Numbered from the stretch's first letter, positions 10,533-18,786 are shown. The stretch: DNA of 64,000 bases from Mycolicibacterium sp. P1-18 (GCF_008329535.1 NZ_NPKR01000008.1:62001-126000), one strand, 5' to 3'. Translations and numbers: made by a program. The notes: generated by a model not told the origin, from the sequence alone.

Positions 10533-10597
10533 GAGCAGAACGTAGCTCACCAGCCCGCGGATGTTTCGAGCAGATTGCCCGGTGGTACCCAGGCGCC

Positions 10598-11071
10598 ATG
10601 AGAAAGCACCTCCTGACTCAGATCCTCGTTGCCGGCGCTGGCGCGTCGGCGATCGCGTTTGCGCCGCTCGCCGGAGCCAATCCGCCGCCGCCGTGCGGTG
10701 TGGAAGGGACGCCGGCCTGCGCCGTCGCCGGTCCCGACGGTGCCGCTGCCGGTGCGCCCGGAACGGGTGTGACGGCCGGGCCCGACGGCGCGTCGGCCGT
10801 TGCCCCGGGCACCGGAGCGACCGCCGGTCCCGACGGAGCAGGAGCCGTGGTCCCCGGTGCCGGCGCCCAAGCCGGTCCCGACGGAGCAGGAGCCGTGGTC
10901 CCAGGAGCCGGTGCTCAGGCTGGCCCCGGTGGCACCGAGGCGACCGTGCCGGGAGCCGGCGCGTCCACCAGCCCCGGCGGTGCCAGTGCCTTCGTACCCG
11001 GCGGAAGCGCCAACGCCGGTCCCGGCGGAGCGAGCTTCTGCGTGCCCAACTTCTGCGCCAACGCCGGGTAA
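10598..11071 (+). CDS. secreted protein of seven 16-residue Gly/Ala/Pro repeats
   Basis: 157 residues. The signal peptide is MRKHLLTQILVAGAGASAIA to about residue 27. A short head with two cysteines (PPCGVEG, PACAVA) follows, then seven back-to-back 16-residue units on the pattern AGPDGAgAVvPGtGAx, from residue 44 to 155. Two cysteines in the last unit (SFCVPNFCAN) close the protein. The layout suggests an extracellular low-complexity rod held by terminal disulfides. No known domain is recognised. It stands alone and ends just before a strong hairpin. Confidence 0.78.
   Translation: MRKHLLTQILVAGAGASAIAFAPLAGANPPPPCGVEGTPACAVAGPDGAAAGAPGTGVTAGPDGASAVAPGTGATAGPDGAGAVVPGAGAQAGPDGAGAVVPGAGAQAGPGGTEATVPGAGASTSPGGASAFVPGGSANAGPGGASFCVPNFCANAG
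10727..11062 (+). repeat. seven tandem 48-bp coding repeats
   Basis: Period 48 bp, in frame, starting at 10727, 10775, 10823, 10871, 10919, 10967 and 11015. Units 3 and 4 encode the identical peptide AGPDGAGAVVPGAGAQ, and their first 32 bp (from 10823 and 10871) are identical at DNA level, so that duplication is recent. The outer units have diverged; the last two replace D by G in the GPDG turn. Confidence 0.9.
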
Positions 11072-11094
11072 CTTCTTCCCCGTCTAGCCGACTC

Positions 11095-11134
11095 GAGACC
11101 CCCGAGCGCGATCGTCGATCGCCTCGGGGGTCTC
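11095..11134 (+). terminator. hairpin terminator
   Basis: A 12-bp stem (GAGACCCCCGAG with CTCGGGGGTCTC) is extended by an inner 6-bp stem (GCGATC/GATCGC) after a one-base bulge, with a 3-nt loop. It follows the repeat-protein stop by 23 nt and insulates it from the next promoter. Confidence 0.8.
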
Positions 11135-11162
11135 TTGGTGTGTCGGCAACTTCGGCCCTTAA

Positions 11163-11223
11163 GTCACCAACTGTTGACATGTTCGCCGACGTCCCCTAGC
11201 GTCTCAAGTCATCAGTTGTTGAC
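11163..11223 (+). promoter_or_regulatory. promoter with two palindromic operators before mmpL
   Basis: -35 TTGACA (11174-11179), a 17-bp spacer and -10 TAGCGT (11197-11202) form a near-ideal housekeeping promoter. Two copies of GTCANCANNTGNTGAC flank it: GTCACCAACTGTTGAC at 11163-11178 overlaps the -35 box, and GTCATCAGTTGTTGAC at 11208-11223 covers the expected transcription start. The two share 14 of 16 bases, 45 bp apart centre to centre. This is the layout of repression by a dimeric (TetR- or MarR-type) regulator, which is not encoded next door. Confidence 0.75.
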
Positions 11224-11246
11224 ATATGTACCGCGAGGAGCCGGCC

Positions 11247-13553
11247 GTGACGCAACCCCGCTCGGGACGCTCGTTTCTCCACCGGATCGCCCGGATGGCC
11301 ATTACCGCCCCCCGGCGCATGGTCGTGGTCGCGGCGTTGGTGACCGTCGCCGCCGCCATCTTCGGCATTCCGGTCGCAAAGACATTGTGCGCGTGCGGTT
11401 TCGAAGACCCGTCGTCGGAGTCGGCACGGGCAACCGCGATGCTGACCAACACGTTCGGTCAGGGCGACGCGCAGTTGATCTTCGTGGTCTCCGGCCCCGA
11501 CGGGTACGACGGCGACGCGGCCCGCGCCACCGGACTCGGCATCGTCGACCAACTCGAGCGCTCACCCGACGTCGCCACCGTGACGTCGGCGTGGACGTCT
11601 CCCGTGGGGCCGAGCGCAGGGTTGGTCAGCGAGGATCGGCGATCCGGTCTGATCGTCGCGGGGGTGTCGGGTGACGGCACCGCCGCGCAAGCCCATGCCA
11701 AGGCGCTGTCGGACCTGCTCGCCCGCGACCGCGACGGCGTCACCGTGCGATCTGGCGGCGCGGCGATGCTCGACGTGCAGATCACCGAACAGTCCCAACA
11801 CGATCTGATGGTGATGGAGTCGCTGGCGATACCGCTGAGCTTCGTGGTTCTGGTGTGGGTGTTCGGCGGATTGCTGGCGGCCGCCGTCCCGATCGCCGTC
11901 GGCGCAATGGCGGTGCTCGGCGCGCTGGCGGTGCTCCGCGGGGTCACCTTCTTCACCGACGTCTCCATCTTCGCCCTGAACCTCAGCGCCGCACTGGGTT
12001 TGGCGCTTGCCATCGACTACACGCTGTTGATGATCAGCCGCTACCGCGACGAGCTCGCCGACGGTTCGCCCCGCGACGAGGCGCTGGTGCGCACCATGGA
12101 GACGGCGGGCCGCACGGTGCTCTTCTCGGCAACCATCGTCGCGCTGTCGATGGCGATGATGGCACTGTTCCCGATGCACTTCCTCAAGTCGTTTGCCTAC
12201 GCGGGAGTCGCGACGGTCGCCTTCGCGGCGGCGGCCGCGCTCGTCGTCACCCCTGCGGTCATCGTCGTGCTCGGAGATCGGCTGAACGCGTTGACCATTC
12301 GCGGGCCGTTTCGACGTTCCACCGCGGCGCACCGCCCCGTCGCCCAGCCCTTCCTCTATCGGTGGACCAAGGCGGTGATGCGCCACGCCGTGCCGGTCGC
12401 CCTGGCCGTCGTCGGGGTCATGCTGTTGCTCGGCGCACCCTTCCTGGGGGTCGAGTGGGGCTTCCCCGACGACAGAGTGCTGCCGTCGTCGGCCTCGGCG
12501 CACCAGGTGGGTGACCAATTGCGCGACGAATTCGCCGACGACTCGGCCACCGCGGTCACCGTCGTCGTGCCCGAGGCGCAGGGCGTGAGCCCGCACGACT
12601 TCGGCCGCTACGCCGCCGAGCTCGCCCGCGTTCCGGACGTCACCACCGTGACTCCGCCGACCCAGGTCGACGGGAGTGCCTTCCTGACCGTGTTCGGCTC
12701 GGCGCCGCTGTTCTCCGACCGCTCGCAGGTTCAGCTGGACCGCCTGCACGCGGTGCCCGGTCCGGGCGGCGCAGAGGTGCTCTTCACCGGCACCGCCCAG
12801 GTCAACGCCGACAGCGTGCACGCCATCACGTCCCGGCTGCCGCTGGTACTGGGGCTGATCGCGGCGGTCATGTTCGTGGTGCTGTTCCTGCTCACCGGCA
12901 GCGTGGCGATACCGCTGAAGGCGTTGGTGCTCAACGCGTTGTCGCTGACGGCCGCCTTCGGCGCGATGGTCTGGATCTTCCAGGACGGCCACCTGGGCGG
13001 TCTCGGCACCACGACCACCGGAACCCTGGTCGCCAACATCCCGGTCCTGTTGTTCTGCATCGCCTTTGGCCTGTCCATGGACTACGAGGTGTTCCTCGTC
13101 TCGCGGATTCGCGAGTTCTGGCTGGCGTCCGGCGGCACCACGGACGCCGGGGGCCCAGGGACCGCGCGAGACCGGAGCGACGAAAGCGTGGCACTCGGCA
13201 TATCCCGCACGGGCCGGGTCGTCACCGCCGCGGCGGTCGTCATGTCGATCTCGTTCGCCGCGCTCATCGCCGCCGAGGTGTCCTTCATGCGCATGTTCGG
13301 GCTCGGACTCACCCTCGCCGTCCTCGTCGACGCGACACTGGTGCGGATGGTGCTGATGCCGGCCTTCATGCGCGTGATGGGGGAGTGGAACTGGTGGGCA
13401 CCGCGATCGCTGACCCGTCTGCACGACCGTTTCGGCCTCGACGACGGTGACGGCGCACCCGTCTCCCGTCCAGGAAACCCCATCGGAGCGACCACCGTCG
13501 CGAGCTCCGGTCGTCACGCCCGTGAACCATTCGGTTCCGGGTGTCGTGTCTAG
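11247..13553 (+). CDS. MmpL-family RND transporter
   Basis: 768 residues with two MmpL/RND halves of about six membrane segments each and two periplasmic loops. The proton-relay Asp-Tyr pairs are present: D257-Y258 (AIDYTLLMISRYRDE) and D612-Y613 (SMDYEVFLVSRIREF). MmpL proteins export lipids or polyketides across the inner membrane by proton motive force. GTG 11247 is chosen because GAGGAG lies 6 nt upstream; the in-frame ATG at 11226 has no ribosome site and abuts the downstream operator. It is the first gene of an operon with a type III polyketide synthase, so an export role for that product is likely. Confidence 0.88.
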   Translation: MTQPRSGRSFLHRIARMAITAPRRMVVVAALVTVAAAIFGIPVAKTLCACGFEDPSSESARATAMLTNTFGQGDAQLIFVVSGPDGYDGDAARATGLGIVDQLERSPDVATVTSAWTSPVGPSAGLVSEDRRSGLIVAGVSGDGTAAQAHAKALSDLLARDRDGVTVRSGGAAMLDVQITEQSQHDLMVMESLAIPLSFVVLVWVFGGLLAAAVPIAVGAMAVLGALAVLRGVTFFTDVSIFALNLSAALGLALAIDYTLLMISRYRDELADGSPRDEALVRTMETAGRTVLFSATIVALSMAMMALFPMHFLKSFAYAGVATVAFAAAAALVVTPAVIVVLGDRLNALTIRGPFRRSTAAHRPVAQPFLYRWTKAVMRHAVPVALAVVGVMLLLGAPFLGVEWGFPDDRVLPSSASAHQVGDQLRDEFADDSATAVTVVVPEAQGVSPHDFGRYAAELARVPDVTTVTPPTQVDGSAFLTVFGSAPLFSDRSQVQLDRLHAVPGPGGAEVLFTGTAQVNADSVHAITSRLPLVLGLIAAVMFVVLFLLTGSVAIPLKALVLNALSLTAAFGAMVWIFQDGHLGGLGTTTTGTLVANIPVLLFCIAFGLSMDYEVFLVSRIREFWLASGGTTDAGGPGTARDRSDESVALGISRTGRVVTAAAVVMSISFAALIAAEVSFMRMFGLGLTLAVLVDATLVRMVLMPAFMRVMGEWNWWAPRSLTRLHDRFGLDDGDGAPVSRPGNPIGATTVASSGRHAREPFGSGCRV

Positions 13554-13569
13554 GAAGAAGGAGGGCGCC

Positions 13570-14628
13570 ATGAGTGTGATCGCCGCCGTACGGGGAGAAC
13601 TCCCACCCAACCGCTACACGCAGGCCGAGGTGACCGAAGCACTGCTGGCCATCCCCGGATACGCCCCGTACGCCGAGCCCATCAGGAAGCTGCACCGCAG
13701 TGCCAAGGTGGACGGCAGACACATGGTGCTGCCGTTGGAGGAGTACGCCACGCTGGACGACTTCGGCAAGGCCAACGACGTCTTCATCGAACACGCCGTG
13801 GAACTCGGGTGTGCCGCGGTTCTGGGCGCACTCGAGGACGCCGGCCTGCAGCCGTCGGACGTCGACGTCATCTTCTCGACGACCGTCACCGGTCTCGCCG
13901 TGCCGACGCTCGAGGCCCGGATCGCCTCCCGCATCGGTCTGCGGCCGGACGTCCGACGGGTGCCGATGTTCGGGCTGGGTTGCGTCGCGGGCGCCGCCGG
14001 GGTCGCACGCCTGCACGACTATCTTCGCGGGGCGCCCGACGACGTCGCCGTACTGGTCGCCGTCGAGCTGTGCTCGCTCGTGCCCAAGCGCGATCCGTCG
14101 ATGGCCACCGTCGTGGGCAGCAGCTTGTTCGGCGACGGGGCCGCCGCCGTGGTCGCCGTGGGCGACCGCCGCGCCGCGGGGATGACGCCGTCGGGCCCGG
14201 AGGTGCTCGACTCCCGCAGTCACCTGTACCCCGACTCGCAGCGCACCATGGGCTGGGACGTGGACTCCAGCGGATTCCGACTGGTGCTCTCACCGGACGT
14301 GCCGCAGGTCGTCGAGCGCTACCTCGGTGACGACGTCACCAACTTCCTTGCCGCACACGACATGACGATCGACGACGTCGGCACGTGGGTGAGTCATCCC
14401 GGCGGCCCCAAGGTGATCGAAGCCATCACCGCGACCCTCGGCCTCTCCGACGACGCGCTGGAGCTCACGTGGCGTTCGCTGGCGGAGGTGGGCAACCTGT
14501 CCTCGGCCTCGGTGCTGCACGTGCTGCGCGACACCATCGCCAAGCGGCCCGAACCGGGCAGCTCCGGTCTGATGATGGCCATGGGTCCGGGCTTCTGCTC
14601 GGAGCTCCTCCTGCTCCGGTGGCGGTGA
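13570..14628 (+). CDS. type III polyketide synthase (chalcone-synthase-like)
   Basis: 352 residues with the thiolase fold. The Cys-His-Asn triad is visible: C138 (FGLGCVAGAAG), H276 (VSHPGGPKV) and N309 (VGNLSSAS). Bacterial homologues extend a fatty acyl starter with malonyl-CoA and cyclise it to alkylresorcinols or alkylpyrones. With the following methyltransferase and FAD oxidoreductase, the set matches mycobacterial polyketide-quinone loci, where the resorcinol is methylated and oxidised. The strong AAGGAGG ribosome site lies 16 nt after the mmpL stop, and the next gene starts 4 nt after this one ends. Confidence 0.92.
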   Translation: MSVIAAVRGELPPNRYTQAEVTEALLAIPGYAPYAEPIRKLHRSAKVDGRHMVLPLEEYATLDDFGKANDVFIEHAVELGCAAVLGALEDAGLQPSDVDVIFSTTVTGLAVPTLEARIASRIGLRPDVRRVPMFGLGCVAGAAGVARLHDYLRGAPDDVAVLVAVELCSLVPKRDPSMATVVGSSLFGDGAAAVVAVGDRRAAGMTPSGPEVLDSRSHLYPDSQRTMGWDVDSSGFRLVLSPDVPQVVERYLGDDVTNFLAAHDMTIDDVGTWVSHPGGPKVIEAITATLGLSDDALELTWRSLAEVGNLSSASVLHVLRDTIAKRPEPGSSGLMMAMGPGFCSELLLLRWR

Positions 14629-14632
14629 CGCG

Positions 14633-15142
14633 ATGACGTGGTACGTCGTGCTGATCGTCGCCATCGCCGTCGAGCGGATCGCCGAACTCGTCGTCTCCAA
14701 ACGCAATTGGGCGTGGAGTCAGGGCAGGGGAGGCACCGAGTTCGGAGCCGGCCACTATCCCGTCATGGTCGTGCTGCACGTCAGTCTGTTGGTGGGCTGT
14801 CTGGTCGAGCCGCTGGTCCTGCACCGGCCGTTCATCCCCGCGCTGGGGTGGCCGATGCTGGCCGTCGTGGTGGCGGCCCAGGTGTTGCGGTGGTGGTGCA
14901 TCACCACGCTGGGGTCACAGTGGAACACCAGGGTCGTCGTCGTCCCGGGCGCCGACCGCGTCACCGGCGGTCCGTATCGCCTGATCCCACACCCGAACTA
15001 CGTGGCGGTCGTGGTGGAGGGCGTCGCGCTCCCGCTGGTCCACGGTTCCTGGATCACCGCGGTGGTCTTCACCGTCCTCAACGCGGCGCTGCTGCGGACG
15101 CGGATCAAGGTCGAGAACACCGCACTGGCGAGCCTGTCGTGA
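14633..15142 (+). CDS. isoprenylcysteine carboxyl methyltransferase (ICMT) family membrane enzyme
   Basis: 169 residues with about four to five membrane segments. The C-terminal ICMT signature is visible: LGSQWNTRVVVVPGADRVTG, GPYRLIPHPNYVAVV, then the ENTAL end. Family members methylate oxygen or carboxyl groups of hydrophobic substrates with SAM at the membrane. In type III polyketide synthase clusters this partner methylates the alkylresorcinol ring. Its TGA overlaps the next GTG. Confidence 0.87.
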   Translation: MTWYVVLIVAIAVERIAELVVSKRNWAWSQGRGGTEFGAGHYPVMVVLHVSLLVGCLVEPLVLHRPFIPALGWPMLAVVVAAQVLRWWCITTLGSQWNTRVVVVPGADRVTGGPYRLIPHPNYVAVVVEGVALPLVHGSWITAVVFTVLNAALLRTRIKVENTALASLS

Positions 15143-16155
15143 TCGACCTGCTGGTCGGCGGGGGCGGCCCCGCCGGGCTGGCCACCGCGCTGTATGCCGC
15201 CCGGGCCGGGCTCGAGGTCGTCGTGGTGGAGCGTCGCCGCGGCGATCTCGACAAGGCCTGCGGCGAGGGCATGATGCCGCACACGCTGGCGCACCTGGCG
15301 CACCTCGGCGTGGACCCGAAGGGCCGCGAGCTCAGGGGGATCAGCTACCTCGGCGGCGGATGCCGGGTCGACGCGACCTTCCGTGCGGGGCACGGGCGCG
15401 GCGTGCGCCGGACCGTCCTGCACGCCGCCCTGCGGGACGCCGCCGACGACGCCGGCGTGCGATTCGTCCACGAGGACGTGGGCCCGGTGACGCAGGACGC
15501 CGCCTCCGTCCGCGTCGGGGCGCTCGAGGCGAGATATCTGGCGGCGGCCGACGGCTTGCACTCACCCATCCGGCGCGCCCTCGGTCTCGACCGCACGAGC
15601 CCGGGGCCGCGACGATGGGGCATCCGGCGCCACGTCGAGATTGCGCCGTGGACGGACTCCGTCGAGGTGCACTGGGCTCCCGGCGCCGAGGCCTACGTGA
15701 CACCGGTGGCCGACGACTGCGTCGGCATCGCCATCCTCAGCTCCACCCGCGGCGGATTCGACGGCCACTTCGCCGAATTCCCGACGTTGCGGGAACGGGT
15801 GCACGGCCATGCCCACGGACCCGACCGGGCGGCCGGCCCGCTGCGACAGACCGCCCACAGCCGCACGGCGGGGCGGGTGATGCTGGTTGGCGACGCCGCC
15901 GGCTACGTCGACGCGTTGACGGGTGAGGGAATGGGGTTGGCCTTCGGTGCGGCAAGGCAATTGGTGAGTTGCGTGGTGGCCGACCGGCCCGGCGACTACG
16001 ACCGACGGTGGCGCCGCGTGACGCGTCGTTACCGGTTGCTGACGGCCGGGTTGGTGCGCGCCGGCGGGATGCCACCGGTCAGGGCGCGAATCGTGCCCGC
16101 GGCGACGGCCCTGCCACGGGTGTTCGCCATGGCCGTCAACCAGCTCGCGTACTGA
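15139..16155 (+). CDS. FAD-dependent oxidoreductase (geranylgeranyl-reductase/hydroxylase type)
   Basis: 338 residues. The N-terminal dinucleotide motif GGGGPAGLATALYAARAG binds FAD, the second FAD motif is GRVMLVGDAAGYVDALTGEG, and GLDR/RWGIRRH belongs to the substrate domain. This is the group-A flavin monooxygenase/reductase fold. In the polyketide-quinone setting it would hydroxylate or oxidise the methylated resorcinol to the quinone. The GTG start lies inside the preceding stop (GTGA), implying translational coupling. It is the last gene of the mmpL operon. Confidence 0.87.
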   Translation: MIDLLVGGGGPAGLATALYAARAGLEVVVVERRRGDLDKACGEGMMPHTLAHLAHLGVDPKGRELRGISYLGGGCRVDATFRAGHGRGVRRTVLHAALRDAADDAGVRFVHEDVGPVTQDAASVRVGALEARYLAAADGLHSPIRRALGLDRTSPGPRRWGIRRHVEIAPWTDSVEVHWAPGAEAYVTPVADDCVGIAILSSTRGGFDGHFAEFPTLRERVHGHAHGPDRAAGPLRQTAHSRTAGRVMLVGDAAGYVDALTGEGMGLAFGAARQLVSCVVADRPGDYDRRWRRVTRRYRLLTAGLVRAGGMPPVRARIVPAATALPRVFAMAVNQLAY

Positions 16156-16222
16156 CCGCCGCGGTGCCCCGAAGCGCCTACCCAACCCCACGGGTCCGCG
16201 CCGGGCTTGGCAGACTGTCACC

Positions 16223-16717
16223 ATGGCAGACATAACGATAGGCGGAAACCCCATCCACACGGTCGGCGAGCTCCCCGCGGTCGGATCCCCGGCGCCCGGA
16301 TTCACCCTGACCGGCACCGACATGGGTCCGGTGACCAACGACCAGTTCAGCGGAAAGCCGTTCCTGCTCAACATCTTCCCGTCGGTCGACACCGCCGTGT
16401 GCGCCATGAGCGTGCGGACGTTCAACGAGCGGGCTGCCGCGACCGGTGCCACCGTGCTGTGCGTGTCCAACGATCTGCCGTTCGCGCAGAAGCGCTTCTG
16501 TGGCGCGGAGGGCATCGAGAACGTCACCACGGCCTCGGGCTTCCGGGACGACTTCGGTGCGAAGTTCGGCATCACCATGTCCGACGGTCCCTTCGCCGGA
16601 CTTCTCGGCCGGGCCGTCGTCGTGGTCGGTGCCGACGGCAACGTCGTCTACTCCGAGCTGGTGCCCGAGGTCGGGCAGGAGCCGAACTACGACGCGGCGC
16701 TCGCAGCGCTGGGCTGA
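16223..16717 (+). CDS. tpx: thiol peroxidase Tpx
   Basis: 164 residues, the normal length. A thioredoxin-fold peroxidase that reduces hydroperoxides in the cytosol using thioredoxin. The peroxidatic cysteine is C60 (SVDTAVCAMSVR) and the resolving cysteine C93 (KRFCGAEG); C80 is the third cysteine seen in mycobacterial Tpx. The active-site loop reads A-V-C-A-M where most homologues have P-V-C-A-T, a mild deviation. A CAGACT box lies 6 nt before the ATG and there is no ribosome site, suggesting a leaderless message. Confidence 0.93.
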   Translation: MADITIGGNPIHTVGELPAVGSPAPGFTLTGTDMGPVTNDQFSGKPFLLNIFPSVDTAVCAMSVRTFNERAAATGATVLCVSNDLPFAQKRFCGAEGIENVTTASGFRDDFGAKFGITMSDGPFAGLLGRAVVVVGADGNVVYSELVPEVGQEPNYDAALAALG

Positions 16718-16734
16718 CCCACCCAACTCATCGA

Positions 16735-16766
16735 CGATGGCGAGGACCGACAGGTCCTCGCCATCG
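16735..16766. terminator. bidirectional hairpin between tpx and tenA
   Basis: A perfect 14-bp stem (CGATGGCGAGGACC with its complement) and a 4-nt loop (GACA) sit between the convergent tpx and tenA stops, and can serve both. Confidence 0.85.
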
Positions 16767-16770
16767 GTCG

Positions 16771-17445
16771 TCAGACGGGCCAGCGCTCGCGGCGGTGGGC
16801 GGCGTCGAAGAACATCCATTCGTAGCGCGCGGTGGCGGCGAAGTGCGCCCTGGCGACGGCCTCCTCTGCCGGGTTGAGCGTCCGCCCCACCTCGTCGGTC
16901 AGCGCCAGTACCTGCGCGACGGCGGCGGCGAACTCCTCGCCGCCGTAGCTGTCGATCCAGCTCTGGAAGCGGGCGTCCGGCGAGCCGCGCTCGATCAGGG
17001 CGGCGCCGACGCGTTCGTAGATCCAGTAGCACGGCAGGATCGCGGCCAGTCCCTCGGCAAAGCCTCCGCCGTAGGCAGTGGCCAGCAGATAACTCGTGTA
17101 TGCCCGCGTGGTGGGCATGACCTCGGCGTCGATCGCCGAGGCGGGCAACCCCAGCGCGGGGAGCAGGGTGCCGTGCAGACCGAGTTCGACGTCGAGCACG
17201 TCGGCGGCATGCCGGGCGAACATCGCCGTGTCGGCCAGGGTGGGTGCCTTGGCGCCGACGACGGCCAGCGCGCGGGCGTAGTCCCGCAGATAGTGCACGT
17301 CCTGGGCGAGGTAGTGGGCGAATGCGTCGGTGTCCAGGCTTCCGTCGGTCAGGCCGGTGATGAAGGGGTGGGACAGGATCGCCGCGAACGTCGGCTCGAT
17401 CTCCTGCCACAGCCGCCGGGACCAAGTCTCCATATGCGTGCTCAT
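16771..17445 (-). CDS. tenA: TenA/THI-4 family aminopyrimidine hydrolase
   Basis: 224 residues, all-helical TenA fold. TenA salvages thiamine breakdown products by hydrolysing aminopyrimidines. The catalytic cysteine is in LPCYWIYERVG, the conserved acid in AQDVHYLRDYARAL, and the late glutamate in ARYEWMFFDAA. Starts at 17445 and 17433 are both open; TACGTT lies 8 nt before 17445. It stands alone, not in a thiamine operon, and no TPP riboswitch is visible upstream. Confidence 0.85.
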   Translation of the reverse strand: MSTHMETWSRRLWQEIEPTFAAILSHPFITGLTDGSLDTDAFAHYLAQDVHYLRDYARALAVVGAKAPTLADTAMFARHAADVLDVELGLHGTLLPALGLPASAIDAEVMPTTRAYTSYLLATAYGGGFAEGLAAILPCYWIYERVGAALIERGSPDARFQSWIDSYGGEEFAAAVAQVLALTDEVGRTLNPAEEAVARAHFAATARYEWMFFDAAHRRERWPV

Positions 17446-17589
17446 GGGTGCCGAACGTACCCGGGCGTCACCGTTCGGTCACGGAATGGCGGCTCATTGG
17501 CGTTGCGGGAGTCGGCAATTGGGAAGCCGGCGTTGGAGGTTGGTAGAAGTTGATTGTCGCCGTGACACTGCCGAGAGATGGAACCCCCG

Positions 17590-18195
17590 ATGAGACGCAT
17601 TTTCGCCTTCGTGATCAGCTTCGCCGTGTTGGTGGCGACGCCGGGACTCGCGTCGGCCGACCCCTATCAGCGGCCCGCGCGCAACCAGCAGGCCGTCGAC
17701 TTCGTGATCAAGCGTGCGCTCTCGCAGGTCGGGGTCCCGTTCGCCTACGGCGGCGGCGACGCCAACGGCCCCAGTCTCGGCAGGGGCCCGACCACCGACG
17801 GGCTCGCCACCGAGCAGCGCGCCACCACCCCCGGCACCGATCCGGGCGGCATCTTCGGCACGGTTCCGGGTTCGACGATCCTCGGCGCCGCGCCGGCTCC
17901 CGCGCCCGCACCTCCCGTCGTCGGCTTCGACGCCTCGGGCATCATCGTCTACGCCTTCGCCGGAGCGGGCATCAAGCTGCCACGGTCCTCGGGCGAGCAG
18001 TACTCGGTCGCGGCGAAGGTCGCCCCGAGCCAGGCGCTGCCCGGTGACCTGATCTTCTTCGGTCCCGACGGAACGCAGAGCGTGGCGCTGTTCGTGGGCA
18101 ACGGCCAGATGCTGGAGGCCACCGACACCGGCATCAAGGTCTCGCCGGTTCGCACCGCGAACATGACCCCGTACCTGGGTCGCATCATCGCCTGA
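17590..18195 (+). CDS. ripD: RipD-like NlpC/P60 protein, catalytically inactive
   Basis: 201 residues. A signal peptide to about residue 24 (LVATPGLASA), a linker rich in Pro, Ala and Gly that interrupts the first third of the domain, then an NlpC/P60 fold. In active Rip endopeptidases the motif is FDCSG; here it is FDASG (VVGFDASGIIVYAF). The histidine site reads TQSVALFVG with Ser in place of His. The same losses define mycobacterial RipD, which binds peptidoglycan without cutting it. The start at 17590 is preferred over 17578 because GGAA lies 7 nt upstream and the signal peptide then starts cleanly. Confidence 0.88.
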   Translation: MRRIFAFVISFAVLVATPGLASADPYQRPARNQQAVDFVIKRALSQVGVPFAYGGGDANGPSLGRGPTTDGLATEQRATTPGTDPGGIFGTVPGSTILGAAPAPAPAPPVVGFDASGIIVYAFAGAGIKLPRSSGEQYSVAAKVAPSQALPGDLIFFGPDGTQSVALFVGNGQMLEATDTGIKVSPVRTANMTPYLGRIIA

Positions 18196-18200
18196 GCCGG

Positions 18201-18779
18201 TCACCCGGACCAGCGTGAGGTGAGCTGCCGTGGCGCCCATTCGGGCCACGACGGCGAACCGATCACGTCGCCGCCGCTGATCTGCGCCACGATCCGCGGA
18301 CCGCGACGACCGCTGCCGTCGTAGACGGTGACGCCGTCGCAGCGGGGGACGGCATCGGCGACCACCGACCAGAGTCGACGGTGTCGCTCGCGAATCTTGT
18401 TGGGTGGCACGGCATGTCCGCCCGCGACGACCCGGTGCGCGACGCGCTCCACCGCCAGGTCCTCGGGAATCATCAGGACGTGCAGGACGACGGTGTAGCC
18501 GGCGGCCTTGGCCGCGTCGACCAGTTCGAGCTTCGAGGGATGGGAGAACACCGTCTCGGCGATGAACGACAGTTCCCGCTCGATGAGCGTGGACCGGGTG
18601 TCGGCGGCGATCCTGGCGGCGTCGTAGGCGTGCGACTCCGGGTCGTGCGGCCAGCGCTGCCTGGCGATCTCGTCGGCGTTGACGAAGACGCTGTCGCGCA
18701 GCAGCGGCGCGAGCGTCAGCTCGACGAACGTCGACTTGCCCGCACCGTTGGGGCCGACGACCAGGTCGAGTCGATTCAC
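18201..18779 (-). CDS. zeta-toxin-like kinase (toxin of a TA pair)
   Basis: 192 residues. The P-loop is GPNGAGKST at residues 9-17, followed by FVNADEIARQRWP and a zeta-type RSTLIERELSFIAETVF stretch. Zeta toxins phosphorylate UDP-N-acetylglucosamine and block wall synthesis; that activity is inferred here. It starts with GTG 7 nt after the upstream antitoxin-like gene, inside one operon. The pair matches M. tuberculosis Rv0366c/Rv0367c in order and size. A housekeeping P-loop kinase is the alternative. Confidence 0.8.
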   Translation of the reverse strand: MNRLDLVVGPNGAGKSTFVELTLAPLLRDSVFVNADEIARQRWPHDPESHAYDAARIAADTRSTLIERELSFIAETVFSHPSKLELVDAAKAAGYTVVLHVLMIPEDLAVERVAHRVVAGGHAVPPNKIRERHRRLWSVVADAVPRCDGVTVYDGSGRRGPRIVAQISGGDVIGSPSWPEWAPRQLTSRWSG

Positions 18780-18786
18780 TCCCCGG

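Noticed and set aside
11226..11246. ATG 11226 as the mmpL start
   Set aside because: It touches the downstream operator and has no ribosome site, while GTG 11247 has GAGGAG at 6 nt.
11562..13610. A frame of over 600 codons antisense to mmpL
   Set aside because: Histidine/arginine-rich translation with no recognisable motif. The transporter frame carries the conserved Asp-Tyr relays.
17446..17589. Riboswitch (for example TPP) upstream of tenA or ripD
   Set aside because: The conserved CTGAGA and related elements of a TPP riboswitch are absent, and the gap is only 144 bp.
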